In this document: positions 22,031-31,400 of the stretch, piece after piece | Numbering within the stretch: the stretch's first letter is position 1 | Layout: each line of letters begins with the position of its first letter | Source: Myxococcales bacterium | GTDB taxonomy: Bacteria > Myxococcota_A > Polyangia > GCA-2747355 | DNA: 58,227 bases | Reading direction: 5' to 3' | NCBI GenBank assembly: GCA_020431405.1 | Contig: JAGQIK010000216.1 | Span: 1 to 58,227 of the forward strand | Position numbers and translations under genes: made by a program | Notes under the pieces: generated by a model | What the model saw: only the letters and a program-made list of their open reading frames with translations | What the model was told of the DNA's origin: nothing | Database searches by the model: none

Positions 22031-22896
22031 GCGAGGCGTTGCCCTACCCGCTCGAAGGGGTGGTGTCATGGAACATGAACACCACGTGCAACTACCGCTG
22101 CAGCTACTGCACGCAGCGCTTCGTCGAGTCGCGCGCGCGGTGGGCCCGCGACCTGCCCGGCTTTCTCGCCGCTTTCGCGGCGCTGCCTGGCGACTGGGAG
22201 ATCAAGCTCTCCGGCGGCGAGCCGTTCGTTCACCCCGGATTTCTGTCGGCCGTCGGCGAGCTGGCGCGCGCGGGCTTGCGCGTCAGCGTGGTCACCAACT
22301 TCTCGGCGTCCGACGACGAGCTGCGCCGCTTCGCCGAGCTGACGGCCGCGCGCCCGGGCCTCGTCTCGGCGTCGCTTCACCTCGAGTACGTCGATCCCGA
22401 GGTTTTTGTCGCGCGCGTCTCGCGCTTTCGCGAGCACCACCGTGGCACGCTCTGCGTCACGTGCGTCGCCACGCGCGACGCCTTGCCGCGCCTGGCTGCG
22501 CTAGCGCAGCGCTTCGCTGCAGCCGACCTGCGCTTCAAGGTGCAGCCAGAGAAACAGGATCGCGACGTGATCGACTACGCGCCACACGAGCGCGAGCTCT
22601 TGCTGTCGCTCGGTGGACACAACGAGACCGGCATGATCGCCGCCAACCTCGGCGGGCGCCTGTGCTGGGCCGGAGCGCGCTACCTCATCGTCGACCACGT
22701 GGGCGAGGCATACCGCTGCTACCCGGCGCGCCGCTACCGGCGCGAATACCTCGGCAACGTCCTCGACGAGACGTTCGAGCTGCGACTGGATCCGGTCGCG
22801 TGCGAATACGACTACTGCAACTGCACGGTGCCGCAACAGCGCGGCATGGTCGACATCACCGCGGCACCCGCGGCGCCTACGAAGGGAGCGCGATAG
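22027..22896 (+). CDS. Radical SAM protein 3, paralog of radical SAM protein 2
   Basis: 289 residues from a GTG overlapping the previous stop by 4 bases. Ligands C21, C25 and C28 (CNYRCSYC) bind the SAM cluster; WEIKLSGGEPFVH is the GGE motif. VVTNFSASDDELRRFAEL matches VLTNFSASRRDLMRFAAA in protein 2. The auxiliary cysteines are C213, C231, C259, C264 and C266, with nearly the same spacing as protein 2 (LCWAGARYLIVD...YRC...CEYDYCNC). Both end in a TVP..RGM stretch. The two enzymes may act on related positions of the same substrate or form a heterodimer; that is inference. A small membrane protein gene begins 5 bases after the stop. Confidence 0.88.
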   Translation: MSEALPYPLEGVVSWNMNTTCNYRCSYCTQRFVESRARWARDLPGFLAAFAALPGDWEIKLSGGEPFVHPGFLSAVGELARAGLRVSVVTNFSASDDELRRFAELTAARPGLVSASLHLEYVDPEVFVARVSRFREHHRGTLCVTCVATRDALPRLAALAQRFAAADLRFKVQPEKQDRDVIDYAPHERELLLSLGGHNETGMIAANLGGRLCWAGARYLIVDHVGEAYRCYPARRYRREYLGNVLDETFELRLDPVACEYDYCNCTVPQQRGMVDITAAPAAPTKGAR

Positions 22897-22900
22897 CACA

Positions 22901-23437
22901 ATGCTGGCTGGACGGGTCAGGCTCAAGACGTTCGTGATGGTGGCGATCCCGCTGCTGGCGGGCGCCGGCTTCGCGCTCTACTACTTCGTGCTGAGGCCTG
23001 CCGGCGATACTTCGCCGCCCGACACGCGAGGGTCGGCCTCGGCAGCGGCGAATACGCAGACGGCGCAGAAAGCGCCGCAGAAGACGACGCACGAGACGAC
23101 GCCGTCAAGACAGCCCGGGATGCCGCCCGCGGGCGATAACAGCAACCTCATCGCGCGCGCTGTCGACCTCTCGATCATGCGCTACGTAGGCAAAGACCTC
23201 GGCGCCAAGAAGATCAAGGACGCGCTCAAGGGCATGCCCTACAAGGTCAACCTCTATCAGGACAAAGACGCCACCACGCTCAGCCGCGTCAAGATCGACC
23301 TCGATCGCGATGGCACGTGGGACGAGGTGTGGAAGGTCGAGGGCAGCAAGGTCAAACGCAAGGCGTCGCCCGCCGACGACGGCAACTACACCGACAAGTA
23401 CCGCTGGACCGGCAATGGCTGGCGCCGCAAGCGCTAG
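22901..23437 (+). CDS. Membrane-anchored small protein at the end of the radical SAM operon
   Basis: 178 residues, starting 5 bases after the third radical SAM gene. Residues ~8-30 (FVMVAIPLLAGAGFALYYFVL) form one transmembrane anchor. Residues ~35-75 are a Ser/Thr/Gln/Lys/Pro linker. The C-terminal ~100 residues are a small domain with DLDRDGTWDEVW, which looks like a single calcium-binding DxDxDG loop, and a basic end (NGWRRKR). The DUF-type domain is not recognised. Its position makes it either the envelope end point of the pathway or a modified substrate; no leader/core layout of a RiPP precursor is visible. Confidence 0.7.
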   Translation: MLAGRVRLKTFVMVAIPLLAGAGFALYYFVLRPAGDTSPPDTRGSASAAANTQTAQKAPQKTTHETTPSRQPGMPPAGDNSNLIARAVDLSIMRYVGKDLGAKKIKDALKGMPYKVNLYQDKDATTLSRVKIDLDRDGTWDEVWKVEGSKVKRKASPADDGNYTDKYRWTGNGWRRKR

Positions 23438-23464
23438 CCACTGCCGCACCTAGCCACTGCCGCA
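23435..23464. repeat. Direct repeat of TAGCCACTGCCGCA
   Basis: The 14-mer occurs at 23435-23448 and 23451-23464, the first copy containing the stop codon of the preceding gene. It fills the 34-base gap between two convergent genes. No terminator-like stem is formed. Confidence 0.85.
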
Positions 23465-23471
23465 TTGGGCG

Positions 23472-25328
23472 CTAACGTGTCATGCGGCGATAAGACGCGA
23501 CGACCAGCGCGCCCTGGCCGACGTCTACGTTGATGAAGCTCAGCGTGTTGGCCGCGACGTTGTAGAGCACGCCCTTTTGTCGGCTGCGCGGGATGCGCAC
23601 GCCGTTGACCTCGACGATCAGCGACGCGCTCACCGGCCGCTCGCGCAGCTTGCGCGGTGAAGCCGCGGCGATGATGCTCTCGATGATCAGGTCGAGGGTG
23701 GCGCCGAGGTTGGCCTGGCAGACGTCGCCGACCTGCCCGCCGAAGCGCTGCGCCAGCGCCTGGTAGCCGTAGGCAACCTCGGCCTTGCACGCGTTCTTGC
23801 AAGTGCCGCCGATGACGTGCACCGCCGTGCGCGCTTGCGGATCGTCGCGCCCCGAGAACAGGTCGAACCACGGCTTGAGGTAGGCCTCCGTCTTGGCCTC
23901 GAGGTCAAAGGGCAGCGAGCAGCTGGTGCTGCGGTAGTCGCTGTAGCGCAAGAAGCCCGGCACGTCGTTGTAGCTGGCGCCTTGTTTGAGCTCTTGCGGC
24001 GCCTCGTCAGTGACGATGATGAGCACCAGCTCGGCGCCCGCGCGCACCTTCGTCGGGTCGTTGACCGCGCGCGGCAGGTGCCGCTTGACGGCGTGGTAGG
24101 CGTGCGCGAGGCCGTATTCGGCGCCGCCTTCGAAGTACGGCGGGTTGGAGATGCAGGCGCTGAAGGTGCTCTGCTCGTCGGCGCCGAGGAAGCGGTCTTG
24201 GCCGCCGTCGTCCTGCGGATCGCTCGAGATGTTCGAGCAGAACTTGCCCAGCACAGCGCCCTTGCTCGGGTTCTTCATGCCGGCGACGCCCATGCGGAAG
24301 TCGAGCCCGGCGGCCTTGGCCTTGGCGAAGAAGCGATTGGCGTTGTTGACGATGTCGGCGCGGTTGTCGTTCATCGAGCCCGACTCGTCGACGACGAAGA
24401 TGATGTCGGCCATCGCGCTGCCACGCGCCTGCGCCACGTCGCAGACGCGCTCGGTGCGCAGGCCCGCCACGCCGAGCGCGCTGCCGCCGCCGAGATCATC
24501 GACGCGCGTGCCGACGGTCGAGGTCACGTCGTCGTAGGCGCGCGCCGTGGCCACCGCGAGGCTGACGGCGATCTGATCGCCAGGGCGCAGCACCACGGTG
24601 AGCTTGGCGACAAACGACTCGCTCTGCTCGACGCCGGACGGCGCTGTCGGCATGTTGCTCAGCTGATGCGGCTGCACGGCGAGCACGGCCGCCAGGAGGT
24701 GGCTGCGCATGCCCCAGGCGCTCAGCCGCGAATTGCCGTTGATGTGCCAGACGGCGGCTTTGACGTCGGGGAAGCCGTCGGCCGAGGTGCCGCTGGTGCC
24801 CGAGCCGCGTACGGTGAGCGCCTCGCTGCCGATGCCTTCGCGGGCGAAGTAGTCGGCGGCGCGCTGCTGCAGCTGCGTCAGCACGTCGCGCGGATCCGAG
24901 ATCTTGTCCGGCTCGGCGACCGGCGCCGTGAGCGCGGCGGCGGCGACCTCGCCGTCGTCGGCGACGAGCACCGAGGTCAGCGGCTGATCACCCGGCACGC
25001 CGATGGCGCGCACCTTGACGATGTCGCGCGTGACGAAGGTCATTGTGCCGCGCGGATCGCGGTGCACGGTGGTCGCGATCTCGTCGGCCGGACACCCCGC
25101 ATCGCTCGGTCCATCAGGGATCACGATCGGCCCGTCGACGGCGGCGTCGGGGTCGGCGCGGCTGTCGCTGGCCGGCACCGGGAAGCGGTTGTCGCAGGCC
25201 GCGAAGACGACGATCAGCGTGACGAGCGCGAGGCGAAAGAGCGCGAGCAGTGCAGGACGAGTGATTGTGTTTGGGGTGCGAGCGTGTGGGGCGATAGGAG
25301 TAACTCTGTCGGTGGCTGGATGTTTCAA
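23472..25328 (-). CDS. VWA-domain lipoprotein
   Basis: 618 residues from a TTG that has GGAGG seven bases upstream. An upstream ATG at 25433 would put about 80 residues before the lipobox and is less likely. A hydrophobic stretch (ALLALFRLALVTLIVVFAAC) gives lipobox FAAC. The von Willebrand A domain has the MIDAS motif DESGS at D314 within ADIIFVVDESGSMNDNRAD and a later LVLIIVTDEAPQ strand. The C-terminal ~90 residues (LDLIIESIIAAASPRKLRERPVSASLIVEV) form a separate beta domain. It is probably a surface metal-dependent adhesin or binding protein. The promoter region is shared with the divergent 2054-residue protein gene. Confidence 0.85.
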   Translation of the reverse strand: MKHPATDRVTPIAPHARTPNTITRPALLALFRLALVTLIVVFAACDNRFPVPASDSRADPDAAVDGPIVIPDGPSDAGCPADEIATTVHRDPRGTMTFVTRDIVKVRAIGVPGDQPLTSVLVADDGEVAAAALTAPVAEPDKISDPRDVLTQLQQRAADYFAREGIGSEALTVRGSGTSGTSADGFPDVKAAVWHINGNSRLSAWGMRSHLLAAVLAVQPHQLSNMPTAPSGVEQSESFVAKLTVVLRPGDQIAVSLAVATARAYDDVTSTVGTRVDDLGGGSALGVAGLRTERVCDVAQARGSAMADIIFVVDESGSMNDNRADIVNNANRFFAKAKAAGLDFRMGVAGMKNPSKGAVLGKFCSNISSDPQDDGGQDRFLGADEQSTFSACISNPPYFEGGAEYGLAHAYHAVKRHLPRAVNDPTKVRAGAELVLIIVTDEAPQELKQGASYNDVPGFLRYSDYRSTSCSLPFDLEAKTEAYLKPWFDLFSGRDDPQARTAVHVIGGTCKNACKAEVAYGYQALAQRFGGQVGDVCQANLGATLDLIIESIIAAASPRKLRERPVSASLIVEVNGVRIPRSRQKGVLYNVAANTLSFINVDVGQGALVVASYRRMTR

Positions 25329-25335
25329 GCCACGG

Positions 25336-25340
25336 CCTCC
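25336..25340 (-). promoter_or_regulatory. GGAGG ribosome site supporting the TTG start of the VWA lipoprotein
   Basis: On the minus strand GGAGG is followed by seven bases (CCGTGGC) and then TTG at 25328. This spacing is ideal and outweighs the longer ATG start, which would create an unusually long pre-lipobox region. Confidence 0.65.
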
Positions 25341-25480
25341 AGACGTTTCCGAGCTGTGCTGCTGCTGCTGCCCGAGCAGTATAGCGTGGTGCGCCGAGCG
25401 AAGGCCCGTGATAATAGCGTCCGCTCGACACAACCGCGCGATCCCGCGCGGCGCGTTGTCGAAGACACAGGGAAAACGAC

Positions 25481-28400
25481 GTGGAACAGGTATCGGCGCT
25501 TACCGAGCGTATTCGCAGCCTCAAGGCCGTAGCCGCCTCGATGCACGAGGGTGCGATCCACACCGAGCTGATCCCCGAGATCGACAAGATCCTCGCGCTG
25601 CCCGACTCGCTTGCCAACCGCACGGTCGGCGAGCTCGAGGCGATCAGCCGCCAGCTGCGCGAGTACGAGCAGGTCTTCGACGCCATGGGCTACACGCTGC
25701 TCGAGCAGCTGATGCCCACCACCGGCGTGTCGCCGGTCTTTCGTGTGGTGCAGGCGGCCGACCGCTTCCGCCAGCGCTCGCGCCGCGCGGTGGGCCGCTC
25801 GGTCGAGCTACCGGGCGCCGCCGAAGGCGACGAGCCGCGAGCCGTCGAGATCGACCAGCGCGCCTTCCGCGCGCTCAACCGCTACAGCCTCTCCATCGGC
25901 ACGCCACCGGTGACGGCCAATATGCGCGAGCTCGTCTCGCGCACGCTGTTCGGTCGCGAGGTGCGCGAGCTGTTCGACTACCTCGAGGTGCTCGACTGCA
26001 ACCGCGCCGATCTCGCGGATCTGTTGGTGCTGCTGATCCAGCTGGTGGACTCGAGCATGCACTACTGCACCGCCGCCGAGGAGCGGCGCTTCCTCGACGA
26101 CGCCACCGAGTTCGTCAACTTCGAGGGCGGCCGGCTGTTCAACCGCGTGGTGGTCACCGAGAGCCCCGAGCGCGTGATCTTTCTCATCTCGCGCTACGTC
26201 TTCGACAAGTTCGGCACGCAGGCGCCGCCGGTGCGCCTCGTCGAAGGCGTCGACGAGCTCAACGACACGACGATTCGGCGCATGCGCGCCGAGCCCAACC
26301 ACGTCTTCGTCGTGCGCGTCACGCGCATCCCGCACGGGCTGTTTCAGCAGCGCAGCGGCGAGAGCCCGTGGCACGGCGTGCTCGGCCGGCTGATCCTGAT
26401 CGACTGCTCGGCGCGCGCGCGCCGCTCCAACACGACCATCGTCTACACGCTCTTTCCGCACGTGGCGCGCACGCTGCGCAACATCCAGACGAGCTTTGCC
26501 GGCCGCCCCGCCAACACGCAGTTGGTGCTGCGGCGCGTGCTCGAGCGCTTCACCGCCGAAGACCTCGACCACATCGGCGAGGCCGTGGCGCGGCGCCTGC
26601 GGCGGCTCGAGATCGACGGCGCGCTGTCGGCGTCGGTCGACGACATCCGCGCCAAGGAGTGGACGCGCACCAACGTGCGCGACTACCTCACGCTGGCCAA
26701 GCTCGAGCGCATGGTGCGCTTTTTGGCGCGCACGGCCGCCGGCGCCGACCGCGCCGCCGTCGACCAGCGCGACCGCGCGGCCGAGGCGACCCCCGAAGGC
26801 AGCGCCACGCAAGCGCTCAAGCGGCGCGTCGCCGAGCGCTGGATGCGCTACTTCTACAGCGGCCTGACGCCCGATCGCTACGGCGCCACGGTGGTGCCGG
26901 GCGGCGGCCGCGGCGCGCTGACGCTCGTCGGCGAATATCACCGCGAGTGCACGCAGCGGCTGACGCGCGAGTTTCGCGAGCACAAGCTCGCCGCCTGCCG
27001 CGCGCGGCTCGCCGAGCTCAAAGCGGGGCTCGAGATCCCCGACGCCTCCACCGACGAGATCGAGGCCGGCATCCGCCAGTCACAGCTGCGCGCGCTGGCG
27101 CCTTCGCAGTGGCGCACCGACGGGGACGCCAAGCTCACCGATCACCTGGCGCGCACGATGGTTTATCGCGCCGCCGATGCGGCGAGCAAGATCGCCGGCC
27201 GCACGCGCCATGGCCTCGACCGCGCCGCCTTCGGCAACGTCACCGGCGGCGCCGCGGCGCTGCTCAAGCGCGCCATGAAGAACACCGGCTTCGGCGCGCT
27301 TCACGGGCGGCTCGAAGACGTGGTCGGAAAGCGCGTGGGCGAGATCGATCGCCGCGTGCGCGACGCGCTGGCGCCCGTGCAAGAGGCGGTGCGCTCGGCC
27401 GAGCGCTCGCTGTCGGACATCAAGGGCGGGCTCGATCCGATCGCCGTCAGCGAGGTCGAGGCCGTGCTCAACCTCGTCGAGCAGGACCACTTCTACCCGA
27501 CGCTGATCCTGCCGGCGCTGTCGTGGACCTACCACGACGTCTTTCCGGAGAAGGACTATCCGCCGCAGGCCGTGCTGCGCGTCGATCTCACCGACGAGCT
27601 CGAGATGAACCCGCTGTCGCTCGAGCGGCGCCTCGAGCAGCTGCGCTATCTGTTCCGGCCGTTCCCCGAGATCTTCGAGCTCTACTGCCGCAGCATGCTC
27701 GTGGTGCTCAACACGCCGCACAACCCCACCGGCGTGGTCTATCGGCGCGAGACGATGCTCAAGCTGCTCGCCATCGCCAGCGAGTACGGGCTGACCATCG
27801 TCGACGACAACGCCTACCACAAGCTGCTGACGTCGGACGTCAAGGCGCGCGAAGGCGACCGCTGCGTGGCGCAGGTCTTCGAGACCTACCGCCAGCGCTT
27901 CAGCAAGCCGGTGCGATTGATCACGGTCGGCGCGACGACCAAGGGCCTGCAGGGCGCCGGCGATCGCACGGGCTTTGTCTGCTCGAGCGATCCGGCCGTC
28001 GTCGAGTTCGTCGAGGGACGCGCGTCGCGGCCGCACGAGCTTTCGCTCTACCTGACCGAGCTCAAGCTGGAGAGCGGCATCGCCGTCAAGCACTACACTG
28101 GCGAGATCGAAGAGCTCGCCGCGGCGCTGCTCGATCCCACCGGCGCGATGGAGCCGTGGTCACGCGTGCGCGAGCTGCTCTCGAGCTCGCTGGCCAAGCT
28201 CGCCGATCCGGACTTTCCGGTGGCGGTCTTCGAGACGCTGCTCGCCGGCTACGAGCGGCTGCTGCGGCTCAAGAACCGCGGCGCGCTGCAGCTGACACTC
28301 TCGTCGGCGGCCAGCGATCTGGTCGAGGACCTCAAGCAGCTGCGCATCGAGCGCAACCTGCGCAAGGATGTCGGCAAGCGCCTGCAGCAGGCCAAGCTGG

Positions 28401-31400
28401 CCGTGATGCGCGCTGACCCCGAGGCCAAGTACATCGAGCCCGGCGGCGCGTTCTATATGTGCGTCTCGCTGCCCGGCGCCGCCGAGGACGAGCGCGGGAT
28501 CCAAGCCTTCCTCGAGGCGGTGGCCGCCGCGCGCGGCGTCGACTACGTCTACGCCGGCTTCGGCTACGTACGCCTCTCTCTGGGTGGCGAGATCAGCGGC
28601 AACCGCCAGAGCTACGACCGTCTCGGCAACGCCGTCGAGACCTACACGCGCGTGCTCTTGCGCTACTGGAACGCCTACGCGGCGAGCGGGCGCGACGTGG
28701 CCGCCCTCGAGACGATCTTCGAAGACGACGGCGAGCGCGGCTGGCTGCAGAACAGCGTGCGCGATCTGGAGCCGCTGATCACCGCGGCGCCACCGGCCAA
28801 ACGGCCGACACAGGGCGGCATGGCGACCGTCATCGCCGACAGCGAGCGCGGCTTGGTCTACTGCATCGAGGAAGGCCGCTCGGTGGCCGACAAGGTGCAT
28901 ATCGAGACCGACAAGGCCTGCGAAAACGTCGACGAGCTGGTCGGCAGCCGCGCCTTCCGTGCGATCTACCGGCGCCTGTTGCGCAAGACCTACAGCGCCG
29001 ACGTCAGGCTCAGCGATCTATCGTTCGAGCAGGTCGAAAACCAGTACGGCCCACTGGCCTGCCGCACCGCCTATCACGACCGCAAGCTCATCGACGACGT
29101 CTTCCGCGACGTGCTGCTGCGCATCTATCGCGCCTGGCACGGCGCCAACACGGTCAAGGTGCTCTCGGCGCAGCTGCAGTCGGCCTCCTACGCCGAAAAG
29201 ACGTCGGCGCTGCGCGGCATCAACCGCAAGATCAACGAGCTGCTCAACGAGCTGCTCTTCGCCTTCGGCGTCGAGACCAAGAAGGTCACGGCGACGAGCA
29301 CCTTCGAGGTCGGCTACGAGCGGCTGCTGAACATCACACCGCACCCGCAGCTGCCCGAGTACCTGCAGCGCATCATCTCCGGCTGCGCCTTCGCCGGCGC
29401 CACGACGGAGCTCGATCCGACGCCCAACTGCACCACCGGCGCGGCCAAGCGCGTCGGCGACACGCGCTACGGCTTCATCCGCCGCGAGAGCGGGCTCGAT
29501 CTGAGCACGGGCGAAGGCGAGGTCGCCGCCGAGGCCGCCGCCGCCAAGCGCGAGCTCGGCGCGCGCGAGGCGCCGCCGCTGGCCTACTTCCAGCGCCGCT
29601 TCGCCGAGCTGCCCGTGCTGGCGCCGCTTCGCGACTACGTCTGCAAGGCGGTGCAGGTCGGGCCGTTCAAGATGCTGCTGCTGATGCACAAGTCGTACTT
29701 CCACCTGATCTCGGACGAGCTGAGGCTCTTCCCGCAGATCGAGGAGGTGCAGCTGCGCGAAAACCTCGAGCAGCTCGCTTGGGACGGCGTGCTTCTGTTC
29801 GGCGTGCCGGCCAAGCTGATGGGCGAGAGCTACAAGAGCGGCTACGTGCACGACCGCTACGGCGACGGCGCGATCCTGCCCACGGCGTGGGTCGCACGCG
29901 AGGACGCCACCGACTACGTCGGCTTCGTCAAGAAGTCGCTGCTGACGCTGCACAACGAGCGCGTCAAGGCGATGGGCGGCTTCCCGGTGCACGGCGCGAT
30001 GATCACCATCACGTTCAAGAACGGCCTGCGCAAGACGCTGGTCTTCTCGGCCGACAGCGGCACCGGCAAGAGCGAGACGATCACCGCGATGATGGAGCAG
30101 ATGATCTCGGGCGGAAAGCTCGCCGCCGAGCTCGACCGCGTCGACATCCTCGCCGGTGACATGCTGTCGCTATGGCGCGGCGAGGACGCGCAGATCTACG
30201 CCTTCGGCACCGAGACGGGCGACTTCATGCGCCTGACCGACATCACCGAGACGTGGCAGCGCCAGTTCGCAGACCTTCTGCAGCGCGGCAGCTACTCCAA
30301 CCTCGACCACCCGAAAAACCCGCGCGTGACGGTGCCCGGCATCTGCGAGCGCAAGCGCGTGCTCTCGCCGACGCGCGTCAACGGCTTCTTCTACATCAAC
30401 AACTACGAGGCGGCGCACGGCGCGCTGTCGGTGGAGCTGATCGAAGACCCCGGCCAGGTGCTGCGGCACGTGCTGGTGCGCGGCTTGCGCAAGAACAAGG
30501 GCACCAGCGGCGACCAGCCGAGCCTGCGCGCGGGCCTCGAGTTCGCCGGCGAGTCGGCGCTCGTCACGCGCTATCGCTACGACCTCGACACGCTGCTCGC
30601 CTGGGAGACGCTCGACATCGACGGCAAGGAGCGCACGTGTCTGGCCTATCGCGACGGCACCGAGGACGTCTACGCCGCGCGCGAGCTGGTCGGCCACGCG
30701 TTTCGTGGCAAGCGCGTCAAAGTCGACGGCGGCGAGCACACGATCCAGGGCGTCGAGTATGACGTGGGGCGCAACATCTTCCGCGTGGTGGTCGGCGGCC
30801 GCCGGCCCGTGCTCGATCGCGAGATCTACGACCAGGTCTACGAGCCGCTGGTCTCGACGTTCTGCGGCAACCCGTTTGTCGATCCCGAGGGCATGGACCG
30901 CACGCTGAGCATCTTCGCCGAGGCGATGCGCGAGGCGCGCGTTCACACCGGCGTGATCAAGACGCAGCTGGCGCGCCCCGGCTACGAGTTCACCGGCCCG
31001 GCCAAGGCGGCGTCCGACATCGTCGACTTTCTCAAGGAGGACGAGGAGGTCAACGCGCGCTTCCAGCGCAACAAGGACAAGGTGCAGCGCGGCATGCGCA
31101 AGAGCTACGGCGAGGTCATCGAGGCCGGCACCAACCCGCCGGTAGAGCTCGAGGGCTACAACCTGCTGTTGCTCGAGGAGCACGAGTCGACACACGTGCA
31201 GTTCCAGTCGCACCGCCGCGGCATCAGCCCCAACAGCGCCGACGACGACCTCGGCGACGACGTGCGCCTCTTCTCGGTGCCAACGCCGTACTTCCAGTAT
31301 CAGCCTGTCGCCGACAGCGCCGAGGAGCGCGGCCGCTACCGGCCGGCGATCGCGCTGCCCGAGCACATCCAGACCATCGTCGACGTGTGCGCCAACCCCG

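Noticed and set aside
22901-23437. Last operon gene considered as a RiPP precursor for the radical SAM enzymes
   Set aside because: At 178 residues with a transmembrane anchor and a folded domain it lacks the short leader/core layout, though it could still be a protein substrate.
25481-28416. Alternative-frame open reading frame over the first half of the giant gene
   Set aside because: Arg/Ala-rich shadow; the true frame carries HNPTG, DDNAY and the PLP lysine.
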